Source: JAICLV01 sp036380925
GTDB lineage: Bacteria; Actinomycetota; Actinomycetes; Acidothermales; Acidothermaceae
Assembly (NCBI GenBank): GCA_036380925.1
Contig: DASVDW010000168.1
Span: 1 to 45,472, forward strand
Direction: 5' to 3'
DNA: 45,472 nucleotides
Under the pieces are notes generated by a model. The model saw only the letters and a list, made by a program, of their open reading frames with translations. It was not told where the DNA came from and made no database searches. Below are positions 25,258 to 33,160 of this stretch, one piece after another; position 1 is the first letter of the stretch; the number at the start of each line of letters is the position of its first letter. A program made the translations under genes and the position numbers.

Positions 25258-25950
25258 TCACCGGCCGCCGATGTGCTCGAGCATCAATGACTCCCCGGTC
25301 AGCGCCGCGACGTCGGGAGTGGGCCAACCGATGTCCCGCAGCAAATTGTCGGTGTGCTTGCCCAGACCGAGCCGAAGCGCGGCGAGCAAATCGTCGACGT
25401 CGTCGACGTCGAGGCGCAACGTGGCCAGCGCGGCATCGCGCAGTCGGACCGCGCCACTGGCCTCATGCGCGATCGCCGACGCCGCGCCGAAGCGGGGCCG
25501 CAAGTCCACCCCGCGCTGCGCGCACAGCAACGTCGTCCCGGTGCCCGCGGCGTCGGCGACAAACGCGCGCTCGTGCTTCTCCGCGAGTTCCAGGGCGCGC
25601 GCGAGGGCGATCGGCGTCACCGCGGGCAGGTCGCCGAGCAGCACAGCGAGCCGGCGCGCGTCGCGCAGCCGGGCAACCTCGCGCACCGCAAGTGAGATGG
25701 CCGCGTTCAGACCACTGGAGCGGCGGTCGTCGAACACGTGCGCGGACGTGTCGGCAAACATCGCGGCGGCCGCGGGATCACCGGTGGTCACCGTCACGTC
25801 AGCGACGACGGGACAACTGACAGCGGCCGCGACGGTGTCCCGGGCGAACGCCAGTGCGAGCTGCGGACGGTGTCGTCCGAACGCGTCGCCGAGCCGCGTC
25901 TTCGCGCGCGTCGTCCCCTTGACCGGGATCAGCACCTGCCAATGCGTCAT
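25258..25950 (-). CDS. fbiD: F420 precursor guanylyltransferase (CofC/FbiD)
   Basis: A 230-residue MobA-fold guanylyltransferase that activates phosphoenolpyruvate (or 2-phospholactate) with GTP for coenzyme F420 synthesis. Seen are LIPVKGTTRAKTRLG (residues 7-21, the PVK..AKTRL signature), VLLGDLPAVTPIALARAL, GTGTTLL and a RFGAASAIAHEASGA segment, all typical of CofC/FbiD. Actinobacterial FbiD enzymes use PEP. The ATG overlaps the pckG stop in an ATGA tetrad, so it is translationally coupled to the enzyme that makes PEP. Other F420 genes (fbiA, fbiB, fbiC) are not in the window. Confidence 0.9.
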   Translation of the reverse strand: MTHWQVLIPVKGTTRAKTRLGDAFGRHRPQLALAFARDTVAAAVSCPVVADVTVTTGDPAAAAMFADTSAHVFDDRRSSGLNAAISLAVREVARLRDARRLAVLLGDLPAVTPIALARALELAEKHERAFVADAAGTGTTLLCAQRGVDLRPRFGAASAIAHEASGAVRLRDAALATLRLDVDDVDDLLAALRLGLGKHTDNLLRDIGWPTPDVAALTGESLMLEHIGGR

Positions 25951-27758
25951 GGGCGAACGAGCCTCGCCTCGAGGTCGCTCAGCTCGGTTCGCAACTGGGC
26001 CGGCAGCCGATCGCCCAGCTTGTCGAACCATGCCTTGATCAGCGCGACCTCGGCCGTCCACTCCTCGGGGTCGACGTCGAGCGCCTCAGCGACGTCCGCG
26101 GCGTCGATCATCAGATCGGTCAGGTCGAGGCCCCGGTTCGCCGGAACAAGCCCGACAGGCGTGCTGATCGCCGCGGCGGTTCCCTCGATGCGCTCCACGA
26201 TCCATTTCAACACGCGGCTGTTCTCACCGAATCCAGGCCACAGGAAGCGGCCGTCCTCGCCGCGCCGGAACCAGTTGACGTAGAAGATCTTCGGCAACCG
26301 CGACTCGTCGTGGGACTTGGCCAGCTCAAGCCAATGCGCGAGGTAGTCGCCCGCGTGGTAGCCGAGAAACGGCAACATCGCCATGGGGTCGCGCCGCACG
26401 ACGCCAGTCTCGCCGGTGGCGGCCGCGGTGGTCTCCGACGACAAGGTCGCCCCCATGAACACGCCGTGGCTCCAATCACGCGCCTCGACCACCAGCGGGA
26501 TCGTCGTGGCCCGCCGCCCGCCAAACAGAATCGCGGAGATCGGGACGCCGTTCGGGTCGTCGTATTCAGGGGCGAGGATCGGGCATTGCTTGATCGGCGT
26601 GCAAAACCGCGAGTTGGGGTGCGCCGCCGGTCCTCCGGACGACGGGGTCCAGTCTCGCCCGAGCCAGGAGGTCACGTGAAGGGGCGAATCATCGGAACAG
26701 CCCTCCCACCAGACGTCGCCGTCATCGGTCAGCGCCACGTTCGTGAAGATTGAGTTGCCCTTCGCGATGGTCCGCATCGCGTTCGGATTCGTGTCCCATC
26801 CCGTTCCCGGCGCCACGCCGAAGAACCCGCACTCAGGGTTGACCGCGTAAAGGCGGCCATCTTCGCCGAACCGAAGCCAGGCGATGTCGTCGCCCAACGT
26901 CTCCACCTGCCAGCCCGGGATCGTGGGCTCGAGCATCGCCAGGTTCGTCTTGCCACACGCAGAAGGGAACGCCGCGGCAACATAGCGCACCTGCCGCGAC
27001 GGCGAGGTGAGCTTCAAGATGAGCATGTGCTCGGCGAGCCAGCCCTCGTCACGCGCGATCGCCGAGGCAATGCGCAACGAATAGCACTTCTTCCCGAGCA
27101 GCGAGTTGCCGCCATAGCCAGACCCGTACGACCAAATCGTGCGCTCTTCGGGGAAATGCGAGATGTACTTCGTCTCATTGCACGGCCACGCGACGTCACG
27201 CTGACCCGGCTCGAGCGGTGCGCCGACGGAGTGCAGGCATTTGACGAAAGAGGCACGGTCTCCCATGCGTTCCAGGACCTGCGCCCCCATCCGCGTCATC
27301 ACCCGCATCGAGCACACGACATAGGCGGAGTCGGTGATCTCGACGCCGAACATCGGCGACTGCGCGTCGAGCGGGCCCATGCAAAACGGCACAACGTACA
27401 TCGTTCGGCCCCGCATGCAGCCCTGATAGAGCGACGCCATCGCAGACTTCATGTCGGCGGGCGCGACCCAATTGTTAGTGGGCCCGGCATCCGCCCGATC
27501 CCGGCTGCAGATGAACGTTCGGTCTTCGACCCTTGCGACGTCGTTTGGATCGGTGCGGGCCCAAAACGAGTTGGGCTTCCGGCTTTCCGCCAGCCGCACA
27601 AGGGTCCCCGTCTGGACGAGCTCGTCGGTGAGCCGGCCCCATTCCGCCGGGGAACCGTCACACCACACCACGTCGTCCGGGGTTGTCAACGCCGCGACAT
27701 CGTCGACCCATGCGCGCAGCTCGGCGTGACGGACGGCGACGGCGACGCCGGCTGTCAT
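25947..27758 (-). CDS. pckG: Phosphoenolpyruvate carboxykinase (GTP)
   Basis: A 603-residue cytosolic enzyme that converts oxaloacetate and GTP to phosphoenolpyruvate, CO2 and GDP, the entry to gluconeogenesis. The GTP-type signature is clear: the P-loop FPSACGKTN at 264-272 with the reactive cysteine (Cys268), VETLGDDIAWLRF, NPECGFFGVAPGTG, a NSRFCTP segment, and WGRLTDELV near the N-terminus. The length matches the monomeric GTP form. It overlaps glpX and fbiD by four bases on either side (ATGA in both cases). Confidence 0.97.
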   Translation of the reverse strand: MTAGVAVAVRHAELRAWVDDVAALTTPDDVVWCDGSPAEWGRLTDELVQTGTLVRLAESRKPNSFWARTDPNDVARVEDRTFICSRDRADAGPTNNWVAPADMKSAMASLYQGCMRGRTMYVVPFCMGPLDAQSPMFGVEITDSAYVVCSMRVMTRMGAQVLERMGDRASFVKCLHSVGAPLEPGQRDVAWPCNETKYISHFPEERTIWSYGSGYGGNSLLGKKCYSLRIASAIARDEGWLAEHMLILKLTSPSRQVRYVAAAFPSACGKTNLAMLEPTIPGWQVETLGDDIAWLRFGEDGRLYAVNPECGFFGVAPGTGWDTNPNAMRTIAKGNSIFTNVALTDDGDVWWEGCSDDSPLHVTSWLGRDWTPSSGGPAAHPNSRFCTPIKQCPILAPEYDDPNGVPISAILFGGRRATTIPLVVEARDWSHGVFMGATLSSETTAAATGETGVVRRDPMAMLPFLGYHAGDYLAHWLELAKSHDESRLPKIFYVNWFRRGEDGRFLWPGFGENSRVLKWIVERIEGTAAAISTPVGLVPANRGLDLTDLMIDAADVAEALDVDPEEWTAEVALIKAWFDKLGDRLPAQLRTELSDLEARLVRP

Positions 27759-28780
27759 GTCGCGCCTCCCGCGGCTCGCGGCGTCATCACGTGCCGGCTG
27801 TCGATGAAGCGAACCGTGCCACTGCGGCTTCGCGCGACCATGGACGACGTGAGGGCACGTTCACCGTCGGGGCGCACGCCGCGCAACAGGTTCCCGTCGG
27901 TCACGCCCGTCGCCGCGAAAAACACATCATCGCTGCGCACCAGGTCGTCGATGCCGAGGACGGCGTCAAGGTCGTGACCCGCGGCAACGGCCCGCGCGCG
28001 CTCGGCGTCGTCGCGCGGCCACAACCTGCCCTGTAGGAAGCCGCCAATGCACTTCAGCGCGCATGCGGCGAGAATCCCCTCCGGCGTGCCTCCCACGCCG
28101 AGCAAGAGGTCGACTCCGGTGCCTGCCGTGGCGGCCAGGATCGCGGCTGCCACGTCTCCGTCAGAGATCAGCTTGACCCGCGCGCCCGTTGTTCGAACCT
28201 CATCGACGAGGGCGCGATGGCGATCGCGGTCGAGGATGGCGACCGTGATGTCGTCGATGGGGCGTTCGCGCATCCGAGCCACGGCCGCGATGTTCGCCGC
28301 CGGGCCGGCGCGCAGGTCGAGCACCGGCTCCAGGTCGGCGGCGCCGGCGATCTTGTCCATGTAAAAGACCGCCGACGGGTCGTACATCGAACCCCGCTCG
28401 GCAACGGCGATGACGGCAAGCGCGTTCTCCAGGTTCTTGCTCGCCAGGGTGGTGCCGTCGATCGGGTCGACGGCGACGTCGCACTCCGGCCCGAACCCCG
28501 CGCCGACAGCCTCGCCGTTGTACAGCATCGGCGCCGCGTCCTTCTCGCCTTCACCGATGACCACGACGCCGCGCATGGAGACGCTGCCGATCATCCACCG
28601 CATCGCGTCGACAGCCGCCTGGTCGACGGCCTCCTTGTCGCCGCGGCCGACGAATCGGCTGGCCGCCAGCGCGGCCGTCTCGGTCACCCGGACCAGTTCC
28701 AGGGCAAGGTTGCGATCGAGCAGCGGCTGCCGTGGGCCCTCGTGCGAATTTGACCCCGAAGCACTTGGCAAAAGCTGCAT
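27755..28780 (-). CDS. glpX: Fructose-1,6-bisphosphatase class II
   Basis: A 341-residue class II fructose-1,6-bisphosphatase, the gluconeogenic phosphatase of actinobacteria. It has the metal and phosphate motifs VVVIGEGEKD (about 73-81) and DVAVDPIDGTTLASKN (about 101-116), then GVGGTPEGILAA with KCIGG. There is no ribosome site before the ATG; instead a TACTGT box lies seven bases upstream, which suggests a leaderless mRNA. It is the first gene of a run with pckG (four-base overlap), fbiD, xdhC, a mocA-like gene and gdt1, and it diverges from pnuC. Confidence 0.95.
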   Translation of the reverse strand: MQLLPSASGSNSHEGPRQPLLDRNLALELVRVTETAALAASRFVGRGDKEAVDQAAVDAMRWMIGSVSMRGVVVIGEGEKDAAPMLYNGEAVGAGFGPECDVAVDPIDGTTLASKNLENALAVIAVAERGSMYDPSAVFYMDKIAGAADLEPVLDLRAGPAANIAAVARMRERPIDDITVAILDRDRHRALVDEVRTTGARVKLISDGDVAAAILAATAGTGVDLLLGVGGTPEGILAACALKCIGGFLQGRLWPRDDAERARAVAAGHDLDAVLGIDDLVRSDDVFFAATGVTDGNLLRGVRPDGERALTSSMVARSRSGTVRFIDSRHVMTPRAAGGAT

Positions 28781-28782
28781 GT

Positions 28783-28794
28783 TGGATACAGTAG
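28783..28794. promoter_or_regulatory. GGATAC-type half-palindrome at the glpX start (site 1)
   Basis: TGGATACAGTAG carries the half-site TGGATAC shared with three other sites near 29.9, 36.0 and 39.2 kb; only its left arm and a GTA core fit the full palindrome. It overlaps the TACTGT box just before the glpX ATG, so a protein bound here would block or modulate that promoter. It may be only part of the -10 region. Confidence 0.35.
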
Positions 28795-28801
28795 TCGCAG
28801 C

Positions 28802-28821
28802 GGCCTGGCGGTGGCCAGGCC
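28802..28821. repeat. Perfect 8-bp hairpin in the glpX-pnuC intergenic region
   Basis: Arms GGCCTGGC and GCCAGGCC are exactly complementary around a four-base GGTG loop. It lies between the divergent glpX and pnuC genes, about 180 bases before pnuC. It could be an RNA element in the long pnuC leader. The leader does not match a riboswitch class I know. Confidence 0.4.
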
Positions 28822-29003
28822 GGTGTGCGGAAAGTCTCAGCGGCACCGTGCGCGCGTCGGTATGCGCGACGCGGAGGTGTTCGCGCGGTACGGACGTTTT
28901 CCGTGGTGGGAACGGGTCGCCACGCATGCTCGTGGTGCGCGGATCCCGCGTCGTGTCCATCTGCGGCGCCAACCACGGCGCCCTCGCACGAGCGGAGACC
29001 CCA

Positions 29004-29696
29004 ATGGTTTCTTGGTTCTTGAACGCCCACTTGCACCTACTCGGCGCCGACATCTTGTGGCGCGAGATCCTGGGCAACGCCTTCGGTTTGGTCAGCGTGC
29101 TATTCGCCATGCGACGGCGGATCTGGGCCTGGCCAATCGGCATGGCCGGCAATATCTTGCTGTTCACCGTCTTTTTGGGCGCTGTCTTCCACACCCCGCA
29201 AGACAAAGACCTCTACGGCCAGGCGGGGCGGCAGGTGATGTTCTTCGCGGCCGCGCTGTACGGCTGGTGGCGCTGGCAGCAAAATCGCCGGACGACGGGA
29301 CAGCAGGCTGGCGTCGCACCGCGCTGGGCGTCGTGGCGCGAGCGATTCACCATCTTGGCCGTGGCAGGGATCGGGGTGGCTGTGCTCGATCCCATCCTCG
29401 CCGCCCTGGGCAGCTTCGGCCCCCTCGCAGACTCGTGGATCTTCATGGGCAGCCTGCTCGCCACGGTCGCGATGGCCCGCGGCTACACCGACTTCTGGCT
29501 GCTGTGGATCGGTGTCGACGTGGTCGGGGTCCCGCTGCTGCTGCGCGCCGGGTACTACCCCTCGGCGCTGCTCTACATCGTCTACGGCGTCGTCTGCTTG
29601 TGGGGCTTCGCCGTCTGGTTGAAGGCGCAGCGGGCGCGCGGTGTCGCGTCCGTCCCGGCGATGGGCGAAGAGCCGTCACACGCCGCGGTGGGCTAG
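29004..29696 (+). CDS. pnuC: PnuC family nicotinamide riboside/NMN transporter
   Basis: A 230-residue membrane protein with about seven hydrophobic segments, of the PnuC family that imports nicotinamide riboside (or another vitamin precursor) for NAD salvage. The family pattern is seen in LLFTVFLGAVFHTPQDKDLYGQAGRQ, YGWWRWQ and the late FWLLWIGVDVVGVPLL. PnuC-related proteins also carry thiamine or riboflavin, and no partner kinase is adjacent to settle the substrate. The ATG at 29004 follows a weak GCGGAGA site. The 220-base leader contains a small perfect hairpin. Its TAG stop lies inside a TAGGCCGGCCTA palindrome. Confidence 0.88.
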   Translation: MVSWFLNAHLHLLGADILWREILGNAFGLVSVLFAMRRRIWAWPIGMAGNILLFTVFLGAVFHTPQDKDLYGQAGRQVMFFAAALYGWWRWQQNRRTTGQQAGVAPRWASWRERFTILAVAGIGVAVLDPILAALGSFGPLADSWIFMGSLLATVAMARGYTDFWLLWIGVDVVGVPLLLRAGYYPSALLYIVYGVVCLWGFAVWLKAQRARGVASVPAMGEEPSHAAVG

Positions 29697-29844
29697 GCCG
29701 GCCTACCGCAGGGGTGGGCCCGAATAGCGGTCCGTTCCCGCTGCACCACTCGCGCTCGCCGGTCAGCTGTCGTCGCTGGCCGGCGGGCGCGGCGCCCACT
29801 GCCGCGGGCGGCAGATCGATGGCTCGCCGGGCACCGACGGAGCC

Positions 29845-29873
29845 TTGACACGACCCGGCAGTTCGGCAACTGT
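29845..29873 (+). promoter_or_regulatory. Promoter of the FMN hydroxyacid oxidase gene
   Basis: A consensus -35 TTGACA (29845-29850) and an AACTGT -10-like box (29868-29873) are separated by 17 bases. The GTG at 29882 begins eight bases after the -10 box, which fits a leaderless transcript. The TTG at 29873 would lie within the promoter and is therefore unlikely to be the start. Confidence 0.5.
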
Positions 29874-29881
29874 TGGCTGCT

Positions 29882-31003
29882 GTGGATACCGTATGCAATG
29901 CGGGTGCCGCGGCTCGCGCCGGAGACTGGGAGACGATTCCGGAAATCGTGCAAACCGCTTTCGAGCGGCTGCCTTCGCAGGTGTGGGATTACTCCTGCGG
30001 TGGCGCCGAGTCGGAGACCACGCTGCGCAGGAACCGATCAGCGTTTGAGCATGTCGCGTTCAAACCGCGCGTGTTGCGCGACGTCCGCGAGCGTGACCTG
30101 TCGACGAGCTTCCTCGGCGTCAGCTTGGCGATGCCGGTCATGTTGGCGCCCGTCGGGTCGATCGCACTGTTCGACGCGGATGGCGCGTTGGCGTGCGCGC
30201 AAGCGGCCGAGGCCGCACACACCGCGGCATTCGTGGGCACGGTCTCCACTCCGAGCCTCGAAGTCGTCAGCGACGGCACGAGTGCTCCACTTTTCTTTCA
30301 GCTGTACCTGACTGACCACAGGGAACGGACGGCCGAGCTTGTGCGCCGCGCGGAACGCGCAGGGTACAAAGGCATCTGCCTCACCGTGGACTCGGCCGTC
30401 TACGGCAGGCGTGAACGAGACATCCACAACCGGTTCCGGCCGCGCGAACGTGAAAAGCCAAACGTGCGCGACATGTCGTCACGGGAAGCTGACCTGCTGC
30501 GGGCGGGCGCGACGTGGGACGATCTCGACTGGCTGTGCGCGACGACCGTGCTGCCGGTGATTGTGAAGGGCATCGTGAACCCGGACGACGCGGCTCTCGC
30601 CGTCGAACACGGCGCCGCGGCGGTGTACGTGTCAAACCACGGGGGCCGGCAACTCGATCACAACGCCGCGACCCTCGAGGTGCTCCCGGAAATCGTGGCC
30701 GCTGTCGAGGGCCGCGCCGAGATCCTCGCTGACGGCGGAGTCATGCGCGGCACGGATGTCTTGAAGATGCTGGCACTTGGCGCGCGAGCGGTGCTGATAG
30801 GCAGACTGATGGCCTGGGGGTTGGCCGCCGGCGGACGAGCTGGCCTGATCCGGACGCTGGAGATCCTCCGGCAAGAGATCAGCGTGACCATGGCGAACGT
30901 CGGCGTCTCCAACGTTCGAGACCTGTCTCCGGAGCTCGTGCGTCGATCGACCCCGCCGCTCGAGCAGCCTTGGCCTACCAACCTCCGGGGCACCGCCGGT
31001 TAG
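29882..31003 (+). CDS. FMN-dependent 2-hydroxyacid oxidase/dehydrogenase
   Basis: A 373-residue enzyme of the glycolate oxidase/mandelate dehydrogenase/lactate oxidase family, which oxidises an L-2-hydroxyacid to the 2-oxoacid with FMN. The active-site set is complete: Tyr37 in VWDYSCGG, Tyr142 in FFQLYLTD, Asp170 in LTVDSA, Lys229 in VIVKGI, and His253/Arg256 in VSNHGGRQLD. A substrate cannot be fixed from these residues. Beside a benzoylformate-decarboxylase-like gene, a mandelate-type aromatic hydroxyacid is an attractive inference. The GTG at 29882 fits a consensus promoter placed for a leaderless start. It shares four bases (TTAG) with the convergent hydrolase gene. Confidence 0.92.
   Translation: MDTVCNAGAAARAGDWETIPEIVQTAFERLPSQVWDYSCGGAESETTLRRNRSAFEHVAFKPRVLRDVRERDLSTSFLGVSLAMPVMLAPVGSIALFDADGALACAQAAEAAHTAAFVGTVSTPSLEVVSDGTSAPLFFQLYLTDHRERTAELVRRAERAGYKGICLTVDSAVYGRRERDIHNRFRPREREKPNVRDMSSREADLLRAGATWDDLDWLCATTVLPVIVKGIVNPDDAALAVEHGAAAVYVSNHGGRQLDHNAATLEVLPEIVAAVEGRAEILADGGVMRGTDVLKMLALGARAVLIGRLMAWGLAAGGRAGLIRTLEILRQEISVTMANVGVSNVRDLSPELVRRSTPPLEQPWPTNLRGTAG
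29883..29897. promoter_or_regulatory. GGATAC-N-GTATCC-like palindrome at the oxidase start (site 2)
   Basis: TGGATACCGTATGCA is a 15-base palindrome about a central C, with one mismatched pair out of seven. It overlaps the predicted transcription and translation start of the hydroxyacid oxidase gene, where a GntR-like or IclR-like regulator could repress. Related sequences lie at 28783, 36049 and 39214. Confidence 0.45.
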
Positions 31004-32313
31004 GCGTCGCGTCCCGAAACGAAGAAGCCTTCGTGTATCGCGCGGTCCCAGGTTTCCGCGATCGCGGGAAGAGCTCCTAGCGGAAGGTTGGGGACTGCCT
31101 TGCCGTACTGGTGCACTCCACCTCCGTATTGGACGAGAGCCACCTTCGGGCGCGGTTCGATGTCACGCAGCATCGGCAGAACGACCCGGTCGTAACGTTC
31201 GACGGTGTGATCTCGGCTGCCCTTCACGATTCCAAGGAGCAACGGCGGAACCGGTCGCGACTCCGCAGCCGGGAGTTCGCGGGAGTACCCGCGGTAGTGC
31301 CGCACCAGTTCCTCCTCCGCCGCACGCCCCATCTTCAGCCGCGCGGCCGCGGTGCGCGCGCATGCCTCAAGCTCAGCGGTCGCGGCGTAGTTGAAGAAGT
31401 ACTCGGCCTTGAAGAAGGGCCTGGTCTTTTGTTCCTCCCACTCCTCGAGGACCTCCTCCATGACCCACGGCAGCCGCCATTGCAGTTCGGCGCCGTGCTC
31501 CGGGCCCGCGTACATCGCGATGTTCCGCCAACTCAGTATCGCGAGGTAGTTGAACGGGTACGGCCAGTCCATCCCGATCCCAGCCCGGAAGATGTAGGGA
31601 AATGAGGAGGTCTCCGCGCCGAGCAGCCCAACCGCGTTTTCGATCCGCTGGAGGATCATATGCGCGAACGGGCCCCCGGTTGAGTGACCGTGAACGTACA
31701 CCGAGAAATCGGAGGCCGGGAGGTCTCGGCGCGCGAGCTCGACAAGCGCGGCCTCAAATGCCGCCGGCCAAGCAGCCATGCGTTCGTGGAAGGGGGTGCC
31801 AGGACGCGCCGCCGCGAAGGTGAGCGTGCCCCACTTCGCTCGCCTCACGGGGTCCGACCGGTCCGTCACGACCTCGTACTCGTCATCGTGAATCGGATAG
31901 CGTCGATGCCACATCGGTGTGCGCAATTTGCCGTCCGGCATGATCGTGTCGCCCGGCCATTGGCCGGCGGGGTCGGGAAGGTAGTAGCGGCCCGGATAGC
32001 TCATAACGGAGACGCGATAGCCGTAATGGCGCGCCAGGAACCGCGCGGTTGGCAGCATGTCGCGGTGGTCGCCCATTGCGCCATGCAGCAGGATGACGCC
32101 CACGCGCTTGCCGTCCGCACCTTGTGCGATCGCTGACGGCTCCGCGGGTTCGACAACTGCGGTCGCAATTTCCCACTCGAGTTCTAGCGCGGCGACGGTG
32201 AGCACCTCGTCGCGCACGGCGACCTCGAGTCCGCGCTCGGCCTCGACGCGATCGGTCGCCGCAACCAAATCCGGCATCTCGAGATGCTCAGGCGGCCACC
32301 ACGTGCGCGACAC
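31000..32313 (-). CDS. Alpha/beta hydrolase of the catabolic locus
   Basis: A 437-residue alpha/beta hydrolase, larger than usual. The oxyanion loop is GVILLHGAMGDHRDMLPT, the nucleophile is the serine in YVHGHSTGGPFAH (GxSxG), and late His residues (RDHTVERYD and GGGVHQYG) are candidates for the catalytic His. An insertion of about 100 residues between nucleophile and acid (WRNIAMYAGPEHG to EEWEEQKTRPFF) probably forms a lid. I do not recognise the substrate. It ends a run of twelve minus-strand genes, downstream of two ABC permeases (65-base gap). In meta-cleavage or pyridine pathways, hydrolases of this fold cleave ring-fission products. The GTG has a GGAGG site seven bases upstream. Confidence 0.85.
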   Translation of the reverse strand: MSRTWWPPEHLEMPDLVAATDRVEAERGLEVAVRDEVLTVAALELEWEIATAVVEPAEPSAIAQGADGKRVGVILLHGAMGDHRDMLPTARFLARHYGYRVSVMSYPGRYYLPDPAGQWPGDTIMPDGKLRTPMWHRRYPIHDDEYEVVTDRSDPVRRAKWGTLTFAAARPGTPFHERMAAWPAAFEAALVELARRDLPASDFSVYVHGHSTGGPFAHMILQRIENAVGLLGAETSSFPYIFRAGIGMDWPYPFNYLAILSWRNIAMYAGPEHGAELQWRLPWVMEEVLEEWEEQKTRPFFKAEYFFNYAATAELEACARTAAARLKMGRAAEEELVRHYRGYSRELPAAESRPVPPLLLGIVKGSRDHTVERYDRVVLPMLRDIEPRPKVALVQYGGGVHQYGKAVPNLPLGALPAIAETWDRAIHEGFFVSGRDA

Positions 32314-32378
32314 TGTTGCGCCTCCAAACCAACGAGGCCCGGTGGGCCGTCACGCTAGAGATGCCTGCCAGAAGGGCT

Positions 32379-33152
32379 TTAGCTGGAGGTCGCCCGCCAC
32401 GGGGTGATTCGTCGCTCCACCCATAGCGCCGCCTCATACAGGGCATACCCGATGAACAGGGTCCACAGGATTCCCGCGATGAGCGCCCGGTTGTTGAACT
32501 TCGCCTGCATATCAACGATGAATCCGCCCAGATTCGCCGTTATCAAGAGGAGTTCAGCTGCGACGGCGCCACGCACCGCACGCGACACGCCGATCGCGGT
32601 TCCGGCCGCGATGTGCGAGAGCGCGGCGGGGAACAAGACCTTGCGAAAGAGGTTGAGCCCCTTAAGACCGAAGGCGTGCGCGGTCTCAAGTAGCTTGCTG
32701 TCCACTTCTCGCACGCCCACCGACGTGCTCACCACGATCACCAGTGCGACGTACAAAAAGACGATGAAGATCCGGCCGCGGAAGCCTAGGCCGGTGTACA
32801 CGCCGATGATCGGGATCAACATGATCGTCGGCATCGCGTATGCGGCGTCAACGAGCGGGTCAAGGGTGTCCTTCGCCCATGGAAAGAGCGCGATTGCGAA
32901 ACCGACGATGATGCCGAACGCCAACGAGATGGCCAGGCCGACCGCTACCTCGACGAGAGTGCCCCAGGTTCGTCCTAGCAGGTCTTGGTGCAGGATCGCG
33001 TCCCAAAGCGCCGGGAACACCTTCGTCGGCGGCGGCGTGGCGACATGCGCAGGTTGATTTCCGTACCACTGCCACACCGCCAGCACGAGCACAAGGGACA
33101 GCAGCCGCAGCGTGACGGCGATCGCCCGCGTTCGTCCCGACATCTGACGCAT
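32379..33152 (-). CDS. ABC transporter permease (NitT/TauT/Ssu type), second
   Basis: A 257-residue inner-membrane permease with about six hydrophobic segments and the EAA-type loop that contacts the ATPase (HAFGLKGLNLFRKVLFPAALSHIAAG). It belongs to the nitrate/sulfonate/taurine group of importers. It starts nine bases after the sister permease, suggesting a heterodimeric channel for one importer encoded with the ATPase and lipoprotein just upstream. The substrate is probably the organic anion degraded by this locus. Confidence 0.92.
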   Translation of the reverse strand: MRQMSGRTRAIAVTLRLLSLVLVLAVWQWYGNQPAHVATPPPTKVFPALWDAILHQDLLGRTWGTLVEVAVGLAISLAFGIIVGFAIALFPWAKDTLDPLVDAAYAMPTIMLIPIIGVYTGLGFRGRIFIVFLYVALVIVVSTSVGVREVDSKLLETAHAFGLKGLNLFRKVLFPAALSHIAAGTAIGVSRAVRGAVAAELLLITANLGGFIVDMQAKFNNRALIAGILWTLFIGYALYEAALWVERRITPWRATSS

Positions 33153-33160
33153 CTCGACCC

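Noticed and set aside
28781..29003. Riboswitch upstream of pnuC
   Set aside because: No TPP, FMN, preQ1 or NAD-type consensus is visible; only a small hairpin is present.
29694..29705. TAGGCCGGCCTA palindrome at the end of pnuC as a terminator
   Set aside because: It is a short palindrome without a loop or T tract and includes the stop codon; it is probably coincidental.
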